Assembly: GCA_963746955.1 (NCBI GenBank)
Contig: CAVVDR010000021.1
Span: 1-64,000 of the forward strand
DNA: 64,000 nt
Source: DASQBT01 sp963746955
GTDB lineage: Bacteria > Pseudomonadota > Gammaproteobacteria > Burkholderiales > Thiobacillaceae
Reading direction: 5' to 3'
The first letter of the stretch is position 1. Each line of letters opens with the position of its first letter. The notes under the pieces were generated by a model that worked only from the letters and a program-made list of their open reading frames with translations, made no database searches and was not told the origin of the DNA. The position numbers were made by a program, and so were the translations under genes. Of this stretch, positions 50,959-58,674 are shown one piece after another.

Positions 50959-51489
50959 TTATTTCTTCTTGGTCTCTTTCAAGACCACCACTTCATTCGC
51001 ATATCGCACACCCTTGCCCTTATAGGGCTCGGGCGGGCGATATGACCGAATGTCTGCCGCGACCTGACCGACCTTTTGCCGGTCGATGCCCTTGACCAGA
51101 ATCTCGGTTTGGGTTGGCGTTTCCACTTTGACCCCTGTGGGCATTTTGTGCACCACTGGATGGGAGAAGCCAAGCGACAAATTGATGCCGTCGCCTTGGG
51201 CCTGGGCACGATAGCCCACACCGACCAGATTCAGCTTCTTCTCGAAACCCTTGCTCACGCCCTGAATCATGTTGGCGAGCAGAGCACGCATGGTGCCCGA
51301 CATGGCGTTGGCCTGTATGCTGCCGCTGGTCGGTGCGCAGGTCAGTGTCTCGCCGTCCTTGTCCACCCGCACATCGGCATTGGCATTCTGCGTCAGGCTG
51401 CCCAGCGGCCCCTTGACCGTAATCACATCCCCCAAGGTAACTTCCACACCCTTGGGCAGTTGAATGGGGTTCTTGCCTACACGTGACAT
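50959..51489 (-). CDS. rplF: 50S ribosomal protein L6
   Basis: A 176-residue protein starting MSRVGKNPIQLPKGVEVTLG (ATG 51489; an upstream extension into the rpsH end is not conserved). Two related alpha/beta domains are seen, the second ending in SYRPPEPYKGKGVRYANEVV. It lies near the sarcin-ricin loop of the large subunit. Confidence 0.98.
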   Translation of the reverse strand: MSRVGKNPIQLPKGVEVTLGDVITVKGPLGSLTQNANADVRVDKDGETLTCAPTSGSIQANAMSGTMRALLANMIQGVSKGFEKKLNLVGVGYRAQAQGDGINLSLGFSHPVVHKMPTGVKVETPTQTEILVKGIDRQKVGQVAADIRSYRPPEPYKGKGVRYANEVVVLKETKKK

Positions 51490-51499
51490 TTCCTGCTCC

Positions 51500-51892
51500 T
51501 TAGGCGACGATGCACAACACTTCGCCGCCCACGCCGTTGGCACGGGCCTTGCGATCGGTCATTACCCCCTTGGGCGTGGACACGATCGCGACTCCCAGGC
51601 CGTTCATTACTCGCGGCAGATCGTTCGTGCCGCGATAGATGCGCAGGCCGGGCTTGCTGACGCGCTCGATCTTTTCGATCACCGGACGCCCGGCATAGTA
51701 CTTGAGCTGGACCTCCAGTTGCGGCTTCGCTTCGCCGCGCACGGCAAAACCGTCAATGTAACCTTCATCCTTTAGTACCTGGGCAATAGCCACCTTCACC
51801 TTGGAGGAAGGCATCGCTACCAGAGCCTTTTCCATGGCCTGGGCGTTGCGAATGCGGGTCAGCATGTCGGCGATGGGATCACTCATACTCAT
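51500..51892 (-). CDS. rpsH: 30S ribosomal protein S8
   Basis: A 130-residue 16S rRNA-binding protein starting MSMSDPIADMLTRIRNAQAM and ending STPKGVMTDRKARANGVGGE plus a short tail. In Escherichia coli S8 represses the spc operon through a site at rplE; such a site was not assessed here. Confidence 0.98.
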   Translation of the reverse strand: MSMSDPIADMLTRIRNAQAMEKALVAMPSSKVKVAIAQVLKDEGYIDGFAVRGEAKPQLEVQLKYYAGRPVIEKIERVSKPGLRIYRGTNDLPRVMNGLGVAIVSTPKGVMTDRKARANGVGGEVLCIVA

Positions 51893-51903
51893 AATGTTCT
51901 CCC

Positions 51904-52209
51904 TTACCAGCTGGCCTTGACCATGCCCGGAACTTCACCGCGCATGGCTGCCTCGCGCAGCTTCATGCGCGACAAGCCGAATTTACTATACACACCGCGC
52001 GACCGCCCGGTCAGCGCGCAACGATTACGCTGGCGCGTGGGGTTGGCGTTGCGCGGCAACTTTTGTAGGGACAGGCGGGCAGCCATCTTTTCTTCTTCGC
52101 TCGCCTTGGCATGGTCAATAACCGCCTTTAGGGCTGCACGTTTGGCGGCATACTTTTGCGCCAGCTTAACGCGCTTGATATCGCGATTGATCATGGACAG
52201 TTTGGCCAT
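51904..52209 (-). CDS. rpsN: 30S ribosomal protein S14
   Basis: A 101-residue protein of the long, zinc-free (C-) type: MAKLSMINRDIKRVKLAQKY at the start and GRSRGVYSKFGLSRMKLREA near the end, with only a single Cys. ATG 52209 is chosen by family length. Confidence 0.97.
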   Translation of the reverse strand: MAKLSMINRDIKRVKLAQKYAAKRAALKAVIDHAKASEEEKMAARLSLQKLPRNANPTRQRNRCALTGRSRGVYSKFGLSRMKLREAAMRGEVPGMVKASW

Positions 52210-52216
52210 TCGGACC

Positions 52217-52756
52217 TCAACTCTTGAAGGGGAACTTAAACGCGGCAAGCAGGGCCTTGGCCTCTGCGTCGCTCTTGGCGGTCGTGGTGATGGTGATGTT
52301 CATGCCACGCAGCGCATCGATCTTGTCATACTCGATTTCGGGAAACATGATCTGCTCACGCACCCCCATGTTGTAGTTTCCCCGGCCGTCGAACGATTTC
52401 GCGGACACCCCGCGGAAGTCGCGGATTCGCGGCATGGCGATGGTCACCAGGCGATCGAGGAACTCATACATGCGCGCGCTGCGCAGCGTAACCTTGCAGC
52501 CGATCGGATAACCGTCGCGAATCTTGAAGCCGGCAATGGACTTGCGCGACTTGGTCACTACCGGCTTTTGCCCGGCAATCTTTTGCATGTCTCCAACCGC
52601 GAAATCCATGACCTTCTTGTCAGCCACCGCCTCGCCCACCCCCATGTTAAGCGTGATCTTTTCAATGCGTGGCACTTGCATAACGGACTTGTAGCCGAAT
52701 TGCTTCACCAGCTCGGGCACCACCATTTCACGATAAAAACTTTGCAGACGAGCCAT
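52217..52756 (-). CDS. rplE: 50S ribosomal protein L5
   Basis: A 179-residue 5S rRNA-binding protein with YKSVMQVPRIEKITLNMGVG, the loop PVVTKSRKSIAGFKIRDGYP and the end MNITITTTAKSDAEAKALLA. Standard in length and position. Confidence 0.98.
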   Translation of the reverse strand: MARLQSFYREMVVPELVKQFGYKSVMQVPRIEKITLNMGVGEAVADKKVMDFAVGDMQKIAGQKPVVTKSRKSIAGFKIRDGYPIGCKVTLRSARMYEFLDRLVTIAMPRIRDFRGVSAKSFDGRGNYNMGVREQIMFPEIEYDKIDALRGMNITITTTAKSDAEAKALLAAFKFPFKS

Positions 52757-52765
52757 GATTGCCTC

Positions 52766-53083
52766 TTAAGCGTCCACCATCTCACCATTGGACTTGAAAA
52801 CGCGCACCTTGCGGCCATCCTCAAGCACCTTGAAACCAACCCGGTCGGCCTTCTGGGTGCCCGGATTGAACAAAGCTAAATTGGAAGCATCAAGCGGCAT
52901 TTCCTTCTCGACGATGCCACCCGTAGTGCCCTTGAAAGGATTCGGTTTCTGATGCTTCTTGACCCGATTTATTCCTTCCACCACCACATGCCCGTCGTCC
53001 AGCACACGCAGCACAGAGCCGCGCCTGCCCTTGTCCTTACCGGCCAACACGACGACCTGATCACCCTTGCGAATACGCGCCAT
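52766..53083 (-). CDS. rplX: 50S ribosomal protein L24
   Basis: A 105-residue assembly-initiator protein with a KOW motif at the N-terminus (MARIRKGDQVVVLAGKDKGR RGSVLRV, with VEGINRVKKH next). It lies between rplN and rplE in the spc operon. Confidence 0.98.
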   Translation of the reverse strand: MARIRKGDQVVVLAGKDKGRRGSVLRVLDDGHVVVEGINRVKKHQKPNPFKGTTGGIVEKEMPLDASNLALFNPGTQKADRVGFKVLEDGRKVRVFKSNGEMVDA

Positions 53084-53094
53084 GACAAATCTCC

Positions 53095-53463
53095 TTACAG
53101 CACTTCCGGCGCGAGCGAAACAATCTTCATGAATCGCTCGGTACGGAGTTCACGGGTTACCGGCCCGAAAATCCGGGTGCCGATCGGCTCAAGTTTGTTG
53201 TTCAACAGGACTGCGGCATTGCCATCAAACTTGATCAGCGAACCATCGGGACGACGCACGCCCTTGGCGGTGCGCACCACCACGGCGTTATAGACATCAC
53301 CCTTCTTGACCCGTCCGCGCGGGGCCGCATCTTTGATGCTGACCTTGATGATGTCGCCTACGCCGGCATAGCGCCGATGGCTGCCGCCCAGCACTTTGAT
53401 GCACATAACGGTGCGTGCACCCGTATTGTCAGCCACGTCCAGAATGGACTGCATTTGAATCAT
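53095..53463 (-). CDS. rplN: 50S ribosomal protein L14
   Basis: A 122-residue protein starting MIQMQSILDVADNTGARTVM with the conserved GDIIKVSIKDAAPRGRVKKG segment. It is the first gene of the spc operon and is preceded by a good GGAG site and by a promoter in the 150-base gap after rpsQ. Confidence 0.98.
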   Translation of the reverse strand: MIQMQSILDVADNTGARTVMCIKVLGGSHRRYAGVGDIIKVSIKDAAPRGRVKKGDVYNAVVVRTAKGVRRPDGSLIKFDGNAAVLLNNKLEPIGTRIFGPVTRELRTERFMKIVSLAPEVL

Positions 53464-53487
53464 GATTCAATCTCCAACTTAACCCGC

Positions 53488-53503
53488 ACCTGGCTGCCCA
53501 GGT
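53488..53503 (-). promoter_or_regulatory. Hairpin in the rplN leader
   Basis: ACCTGG-CTGC-CCAGGT forms a six-base stem with a four-base loop about 25 bases before the rplN start. A second small stem (GGCGCC/GGCGCT) lies upstream in the same leader. It may be a control site of the spc operon, but no known r-protein leader was matched. Confidence 0.35.
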
Positions 53504-53581
53504 AGCCGCGGCGTCAGTCTTGGACCCCGTTAGGGGAGGAAACTACACAGCGCCAGTCCTTTCGGCGCCAAGGAAGGGCGG

Positions 53582-53610
53582 ATTGTACGGGGCCTCGCGG
53601 GACTTGGCAA
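53582..53610 (-). promoter_or_regulatory. Promoter of the spc operon
   Basis: On the minus strand TTGCCA (53610-53605), a 17-base spacer and TACAAT (53587-53582) form a strong sigma70-like promoter in the unusually long gap between rpsQ and rplN. This is the boundary of S10 and spc operons, as in Escherichia coli. Confidence 0.7.
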
Positions 53611-53613
53611 GGC

Positions 53614-53874
53614 CTACGAAGCAGCCCGCTCAATCAACTTGACCACTGTCCAGGTCTTGGTTTTGGAATAGGGTCTGGATTCCCGGATTTCGACCACGTC
53701 GCCTTCCTTATACTCATTGTTTTCGTCATGCGCGTGGTGTTTGCTCGATAGTCGGATCACCTTGCCTATCACCGCGTGCTTGACCCGGCGCTCAACCAGC
53801 ACCGTCACGGTCTTGGCCATTTTGTCGCTGACCACGCGGCCAGTCATGCTGCGTACAACTCTAGTCTCACTCAT
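53614..53874 (-). CDS. rpsQ: 30S ribosomal protein S17
   Basis: An 86-residue OB-fold protein with the pattern SMTGRVVSDKMAKTVTVLVE, RRVKHAVIGKVIRLSSKHHA and the end SRPYSKTKTWTVVKLIERA. It is the last gene of the S10 operon and overlaps rpmC by four bases. Confidence 0.98.
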   Translation of the reverse strand: MSETRVVRSMTGRVVSDKMAKTVTVLVERRVKHAVIGKVIRLSSKHHAHDENNEYKEGDVVEIRESRPYSKTKTWTVVKLIERAAS

Positions 53875-54062
53875 GCTCGGGCCTTTTGATGCATAACTGT
53901 CTTAATCCGCGCGATATCCTGGCGCAGCTTGCCCAAGTCGGCAGTCTTGTTGGACTGCTGGGTCGCCAACTGCATGCGCAGGGCAAAGTGGGCACGGAGC
54001 AGGCTGTCCAGTTCTTGATTGAGTTCGTCGGCCGTTTTGCCGCGCAATTCTTTCGCATTCAT
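53871..54062 (-). CDS. rpmC: 50S ribosomal protein L29
   Basis: A 63-residue helical protein starting MNAKELRGKTADELNQELDS and holding the ARIKTVMHQ end motif. It helps form the trigger-factor/SRP docking site at the tunnel exit. It overlaps rpsQ and follows rplP by two bases. Confidence 0.97.
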   Translation of the reverse strand: MNAKELRGKTADELNQELDSLLRAHFALRMQLATQQSNKTADLGKLRQDIARIKTVMHQKARA

Positions 54063-54064
54063 GC

Positions 54065-54481
54065 TTAGCTCCCGATCATGCGGGTGACAAACGCTGTCTG
54101 GATCGGCAGCTTCGCCGCGGCGAGGCGAAAGGCTTCCCGAGCCAGCGTTTCATCGACGCCGTCCATTTCATACAGCACCTTGCCGGGCTGAATTTCGGCA
54201 ACGTAATATTCCGGACTGCCCTTGCCATTGCCCATCCGCACTTCGGCAGGTTTCTTGGACACTGGCTTGTCCGGAAAAATCCGGATCCAGATTCGCCCAC
54301 CCCGTTTGATATGCCGGGTCATAGCGCGGCGCGCGGCTTCGATTTGGCGCGCGGTCAGGCGGCCGCGGCCAATTGCCTTGAGACCGTATTCTCCGAAGCT
54401 CACCTTGGCGCCACGGGTAGCCTTGCCCGTATTGCGGCCTTTTTGTTCCTTGCGGTATTTCCTTCTAGCTGGCTGCAGCAT
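54065..54481 (-). CDS. rplP: 50S ribosomal protein L16
   Basis: A 138-residue protein starting MLQPARRKYRKEQKGRNTGK with GDYGLKA-like FGEYGLKAIGRGRLTARQIE and the arm region IRIFPDKPVSKKPAEVRMGN. It lies near the A-site tRNA. Its start overlaps rpsC by 17 bases. Confidence 0.98.
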   Translation of the reverse strand: MLQPARRKYRKEQKGRNTGKATRGAKVSFGEYGLKAIGRGRLTARQIEAARRAMTRHIKRGGRIWIRIFPDKPVSKKPAEVRMGNGKGSPEYYVAEIQPGKVLYEMDGVDETLAREAFRLAAAKLPIQTAFVTRMIGS

Positions 54482-55169
54482 GTCTTACCCCTGGTTTCTT
54501 GCCGCGCTTTTCCGGCTCTGCGGCCACCGGCTGATCGCCACGGTTCAGGCTGTCGCCCTTATAAACCCAGACCTTGATTCCGGTAATGCCATAGTTGGTC
54601 TTTGCTTCCGCCACGCCATAATCGATCTCTGCACGCAGGGTATGCAGGGGCACCCGGCCTTCGCGATACCACTCTCGGCGGGCGATTTCAGCGCCGTTCA
54701 GTCGCCCTGAACTCATGATCTTGACGCCCTGCGCGCCCAAGCGCATGGCGTTCTGCATAGCACGCTTCATGGCACGGCGAAACATCACCCGCTTTTCCAG
54801 CTGCTGGGCAATTCCGTCGGCAATGATTTGCGCATCTGTTTCAGGCTTGCGCACTTCTTCAATGTTGACGTGTACCGGCACCATCATCATACGACCCAAG
54901 TCGGCGCGCAGTCTCTCGATGTCTTCGCCTTTCTTGCCGATTACGACGCCGGGGCGCGCGCTGTAAATGGTGATCCGCGCATTCTTGGCGGGACGCTCGA
55001 TGATTACCTTGCTGACGGATGCGCCGGCCAGCTTGCGCTTGAGGTACTCGCGCACCTTCAGGTCTTCCTTGAGAGTGGATGCAAAGTCCTTGTTGGAGCC
55101 ATACCACTTGGCCGTCCAGGAACGCTGTACGCTCAGACGGAAGCCAATCGGATGTATTTTCTGTCCCAT
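54465..55169 (-). CDS. rpsC: 30S ribosomal protein S3
   Basis: A 234-residue protein with a KH domain (ARPGVVIGKKGEDIERLRAD) and the C-terminal fold with SGRLNGAEIARREWYREGRV. Together with S4 and S5 it forms the mRNA entry tunnel. The tail after residue 212 is basic and variable. Confidence 0.98.
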   Translation of the reverse strand: MGQKIHPIGFRLSVQRSWTAKWYGSNKDFASTLKEDLKVREYLKRKLAGASVSKVIIERPAKNARITIYSARPGVVIGKKGEDIERLRADLGRMMMVPVHVNIEEVRKPETDAQIIADGIAQQLEKRVMFRRAMKRAMQNAMRLGAQGVKIMSSGRLNGAEIARREWYREGRVPLHTLRAEIDYGVAEAKTNYGITGIKVWVYKGDSLNRGDQPVAAEPEKRGKKPGVRHAAAS

Positions 55170-55173
55170 GTCC

Positions 55174-55503
55174 CTAATCTCCGACCGTCACGGTGATGTG
55201 GCAAGTCTGCTTTTCAATTCGATTACCCCGGCCTTTGGCCCGGGCGGCAAAACGTTTGAGGCTCGGCCCCTTGTCGACGTAAATGGTTTTTACCTTGAGC
55301 ACGTCAATATCCGCTCCCTCATTGTGTTCCGCGTTGGCAATGGCCGACTCCAGCACCTTCTTGATAATTGTGGCGCCTTTTTTGGGACTGAAGGCAAGAA
55401 CGTTGAGTGCACGGTCCACAGGCAGGCCGCGGACCTGATCAGCCACCAACCTGCCCTTCTGGGCAGAAAGACGGGTGCCACGTAAATGTGCGGAAACTTC
55501 CAT
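55174..55503 (-). CDS. rplV: 50S ribosomal protein L22
   Basis: A 109-residue protein with MEVSAHLRGTRLSAQKGRLV at the start and the tunnel hairpin region SLKRFAARAKGRGNRIEKQT. The second of two adjacent Met codons (55503) is chosen for spacing from AAGGA. Confidence 0.97.
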   Translation of the reverse strand: MEVSAHLRGTRLSAQKGRLVADQVRGLPVDRALNVLAFSPKKGATIIKKVLESAIANAEHNEGADIDVLKVKTIYVDKGPSLKRFAARAKGRGNRIEKQTCHITVTVGD

Positions 55504-55513
55504 CATGGGATCC

Positions 55514-55789
55514 TTATCTCTTCGCTTTCTTGTCGGCCGCATGACCCTTGAACGTGCGGGTCATCGCAAATTCTCCAAGCTTGTGGCCCACCATGTTTTC
55601 GGTGACATACACCGGCACATGCTGGCGCCCATTGTGCACGGCCACAGTCAGGCCAATGAACTCCGGCAGTACCGTGGAGCGCCTGGACCAGGTTTTGATC
55701 GGTCGCTTGTCCTTGCTGGCCTGTGCGGCCTCCACCTTTTTCATCAGGTGGTCATCGACAAATGGGCCTTTTTTGACTGAACGTGTCAT
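55514..55789 (-). CDS. rpsS: 30S ribosomal protein S19
   Basis: A 91-residue head protein starting MTRSVKKGPFVDDHLMKKVE with the IKTWSRRSTVLPEFIGLTVA and GHKLGEFAMTRTFKGHAADK motifs. It binds 16S rRNA with S13. Confidence 0.98.
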   Translation of the reverse strand: MTRSVKKGPFVDDHLMKKVEAAQASKDKRPIKTWSRRSTVLPEFIGLTVAVHNGRQHVPVYVTENMVGHKLGEFAMTRTFKGHAADKKAKR

Positions 55790-55804
55790 CTTCCCTTACC
55801 TCAA

Positions 55805-56632
55805 TCAGTTGGCGTGACGGCGACGCACAATCATGCTATTCGTGCGCTTGTTGCTGCGTGTACGGTAACCCTTGGTGGGCGTGCCCCAAGGGCTGACCGG
55901 AACCCTGCCCGCACCGGTGCGGCCCTCGCCGCCGCCATGCGGGTGATCGACCGGGTTCATGGCTACGCCACGCACCGTGGGACGGATACCGCGCCAGCGG
56001 TTGGCGCCGGCCTTGCCGATTGAACGCAGGCTGTGCTCTCCATTCCCGACTTCACCTAGAGTTGCGCGGCAATCCACGTGAACCCTGCGTATCTCGCCGG
56101 AGCGCAGACGAAGTTGGGCGTACACGCCTTCACGCGCCAGCAACTGTACGGAGGTTCCGGCCGCACGCGCCAACTGGGCACCCTTGCCCGGCTGCAACTC
56201 GATTGCATGGATAGTGGAGCCAACGGGAATGTTGCGCAAAGGCAGGCAGTTACCCGGTTTGATGGGGGCTTCCGCGCCGCTCATCAACGGGCTGCCAGTT
56301 TCCACCCCACGCGGCGCAAGAATGTAGCGCCGTTCACCGTCTGCGTAGCACAACAATGCAAGGTGGGCAGAACGGTTGGGGTCGTACTCAAGCCGCTCCA
56401 CCTTGGCAGCCACGCCATCCTTGTCGCGGCGAAAATCCACCAGGCGATAGTGTTGCTTGTGGCCACCGCCCTTGTGACGGGTGGTGATATGGCCATTATT
56501 GTTGCGGCCTGAGCCCCGCTTCTTCGATTCAAGCAGACTGGCGACAGGCGCGCCCTTGTGCAGGTTCGGGCTGACTACCTTCACCACGGCGCGGCGGCCA
56601 GCAGAAGTCGGTTTAACTTTGACGAGTGCCAT
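55805..56632 (-). CDS. rplB: 50S ribosomal protein L2
   Basis: A 275-residue protein with GRNNNGHITTRHKGGGHKQH, the peptidyl-transferase-associated loop GVAMNPVDHPHGGGEGRTGA with its conserved His, and the end TRSNKRTNSMIVRRRHAN. Primary binder near the peptidyl transferase centre. Confidence 0.98.
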   Translation of the reverse strand: MALVKVKPTSAGRRAVVKVVSPNLHKGAPVASLLESKKRGSGRNNNGHITTRHKGGGHKQHYRLVDFRRDKDGVAAKVERLEYDPNRSAHLALLCYADGERRYILAPRGVETGSPLMSGAEAPIKPGNCLPLRNIPVGSTIHAIELQPGKGAQLARAAGTSVQLLAREGVYAQLRLRSGEIRRVHVDCRATLGEVGNGEHSLRSIGKAGANRWRGIRPTVRGVAMNPVDHPHGGGEGRTGAGRVPVSPWGTPTKGYRTRSNKRTNSMIVRRRHAN

Positions 56633-56643
56633 GTCGTTTCCCC

Positions 56644-56952
56644 TTACTGGCCAGCCGTCAGGTCAAGTTCCTGGCCGGACTTGATGCTGACATAGGCCTT
56701 TTTCCAGTCCTGACGACGGCCCGTGACGCGGCCAGAGCGCTTGGTTTTGCCCTTTACGTTGGCCACCTGAACACCCGTTACTTCAACCTTGAACAAATGT
56801 TCCACTGCGGCGGTAATTTCCTGCTTGGTGGCATCGGACAGCACCCGGAACACAGCCTGATTCAGCTTATCGGCCACTCGTGTGCTCTTTTCGGATACAA
56901 CTGGCGCCAAGATGACCTTGAGCAGACGCTCGGTATGGGTTGCGCTCTTCAC
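56644..56952 (-). CDS. rplW: 50S ribosomal protein L23
   Basis: A 102-residue tunnel-exit protein starting MKSATHTERLLKVILAPVVS with VFRVLSDATKQEITAAVEHL. The start overlaps the rplD stop by four bases. Confidence 0.97.
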   Translation of the reverse strand: MKSATHTERLLKVILAPVVSEKSTRVADKLNQAVFRVLSDATKQEITAAVEHLFKVEVTGVQVANVKGKTKRSGRVTGRRQDWKKAYVSIKSGQELDLTAGQ

Positions 56953-57566
56953 AGCATCTCCTCGAATTGCTTGACCGCCTGCTTGGTCATCAGGACGTTG
57001 CCGAACTTCATCAGGCTCCAGGGATCCACATGCCGGGGCTCAACCAAGTAGACATTGACCAGATTTCGGGACGACAGCCACAGATTTTCATCTACGTCGT
57101 CGGCAATGATCATGACTTTGTCATAGCCCATGCCTTTGAGCTTCTGGGCGAGCAGCTTGGTTTTGGGCGCATCGACTCCCAGCCCATCCACCACTTTCAG
57201 CTTGCCGTCGCGAGCCAGCTGGGACAGGATCGCCGCCATCCCCGCGCGGTACATCTTGCGGTTGACTTTGTGGGTGTAATTCTCTTCCCCGGTATTCGGA
57301 AAGATCCTGCCGCCGCCTCGCCACAGCGGGCTCGAGGTCATGCCGGCGCGAGCGCGGCCAGTGCCTTTCTGTCGAAACGGCTTTTTCGTGCTGTGTCTGA
57401 CTTCTTCGCGGTCCTTCTGCTTGCTGTTTCCACTACGCGCATTGGACATAAACGCGGTCACCACCTGATGCACCAGCGCTTCATTGTAATCGCGGGCGAA
57501 GATTTCATCTGACGCCACCAGACTGGAAGCCTGCTTGCCTTGATCGTTAATCACGGTCAGCTCCAT
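56949..57566 (-). CDS. rplD: 50S ribosomal protein L4
   Basis: A 205-residue protein with the extended loop KKPFRQKGTGRARAGMTSSP that reaches into the exit tunnel and the globular part NRKMYRAGMAAILSQLARDG. In Escherichia coli L4 represses the S10 operon through a leader hairpin. Here a structured leader lies upstream of rplC. Confidence 0.98.
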   Translation of the reverse strand: MELTVINDQGKQASSLVASDEIFARDYNEALVHQVVTAFMSNARSGNSKQKDREEVRHSTKKPFRQKGTGRARAGMTSSPLWRGGGRIFPNTGEENYTHKVNRKMYRAGMAAILSQLARDGKLKVVDGLGVDAPKTKLLAQKLKGMGYDKVMIIADDVDENLWLSSRNLVNVYLVEPRHVDPWSLMKFGNVLMTKQAVKQFEEML

Positions 57567-58210
57567 CAGGCACCCCCTTTCACGGCGGGGCGCACAAGCA
57601 CGTCGCCGCCTTTAGAGCCAGGCACGGCGCCTTTCACCAGCAACAGGCCGCGCGCCGCATCAACACGGGCGATTTCGAGATTTTGCACGGTGCGATTGAC
57701 ACCGCCGAGGTGTCCCGCCATGCGCTTGCCGGGAAACACGCGGCCGGGATCTTGAGCCATGCCGATGGAACCGGGAACGTTATGCGAACGGGAGTTGCCG
57801 TGCGTGGCGCGTTGCGACTTGAAGTGGTGACGCTTGATAACGCCGGAAAATCCCTTGCCCTGGGTGACCCCGGATACGTCCACAATCTGACCCGGTTGGA
57901 AGATTTCCACGGAAATTGCAGCACCCGGTTGATATTGGGCTAGAGCATCCGCAGCCACAGTAAATTCCTGCAGACCTTCGCCGGCTTCGGCACCCGCTTT
58001 GGCAAAAAGCCCGGCCTGGGCTTTGTTCACCCGGCTGTTGCGGCGGGCACCAAAAGTCACCTGGATGGCGTTATAGCCATCGGTGGATTCGGTCTTGATC
58101 TGAGTGACGCGATTATTCGACATTTCCAACACGGTCACCGGAACGGAAGCCCCGTCCGCAGTGAAGATGCGGGTCATGCCGACCTTACGGCCGACGAGTC
58201 CGACGCTCAT
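57566..58210 (-). CDS. rplC: 50S ribosomal protein L3
   Basis: A 214-residue protein starting MSVGLVGRKVGMTRIFTADG with the loop GVIKRHHFKSQRATHGNSRS and PGRVFPGKRMAGHLGG. The Gln equivalent to the PrmB methylation site lies near the loop FKSQRATHG. AGGAATGTGAA precedes the ATG. A promoter and structured leader separate it from rpsJ. Confidence 0.98.
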   Translation of the reverse strand: MSVGLVGRKVGMTRIFTADGASVPVTVLEMSNNRVTQIKTESTDGYNAIQVTFGARRNSRVNKAQAGLFAKAGAEAGEGLQEFTVAADALAQYQPGAAISVEIFQPGQIVDVSGVTQGKGFSGVIKRHHFKSQRATHGNSRSHNVPGSIGMAQDPGRVFPGKRMAGHLGGVNRTVQNLEIARVDAARGLLLVKGAVPGSKGGDVLVRPAVKGGA

Positions 58211-58360
58211 TTCACATTCCTTTTTTTGAAAACCCCGGTCGGCTGAGCCAATCCGGGCGCCGATTGCAATTGACCGGCCACCTCGCTCCCCACGCCGGGG
58301 AGCCGTACAGCAAAGCGCGAGAGTTTACCCGTGATTCACGTTGAATTCAAGCAACGCTGA
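58211..58360 (-). promoter_or_regulatory. Structured 150-base leader and promoter before rplC
   Basis: On the minus strand TTGAAT (58350-58345), 17 bases and TAAACT (58327-58322) form a possible promoter. The following transcript has a strong hairpin GCTCCCC-GGCGT-GGGGAGC (58303-58285), a longer-range pair CCGGTC/GACCGG (58277-58272 with 58240-58235), and GC-rich inner stems, ending near the rplC ribosome site. The usual gap between rpsJ and rplC in many bacteria is short, so this looks like a control region. Autoregulation by L4 or L3 is an inference. Confidence 0.5.
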
Positions 58361-58672
58361 TTAGAGCTTGATCTCAACGTCCACACCGGCCGGCAGATCC
58401 AGCTTCATCAACGCGTCGACGGTCTTGTCAGTGGGGTCAATGATATCCATCAGCCGGCGATGGGTGCGGATTTCGAACTGGTCCCGGGCCGTCTTGTTGA
58501 CATGAGGGGAACTCAGCACGTCAAAGCGTTCGATGGAAGTGGGCAATGGCACCGGTCCTTTTACTACCGCACCGGTGCGTTTGGCGGTTTCCACGATCTC
58601 AAGCGCGGACTGGTCAATCAGTTTGTAATCGAAGGCTTTAAGGCGAATACGGATTTTTTGGCTTTGCATCAT
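58361..58672 (-). CDS. rpsJ: 30S ribosomal protein S10
   Basis: A 103-residue protein starting (M)MQSQKIRIRLKAFDYKLID with the conserved loop VVKGPVPLPTSIERFDVLSS and HVNKTARDQFEIRTH. Besides its ribosomal role it is NusB-binding antitermination factor NusE. It begins two bases after the tuf stop; the second Met codon (58669) may be the real start. Confidence 0.98.
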   Translation of the reverse strand: MMQSQKIRIRLKAFDYKLIDQSALEIVETAKRTGAVVKGPVPLPTSIERFDVLSSPHVNKTARDQFEIRTHRRLMDIIDPTDKTVDALMKLDLPAGVDVEIKL

Positions 58673-58674
58673 GT

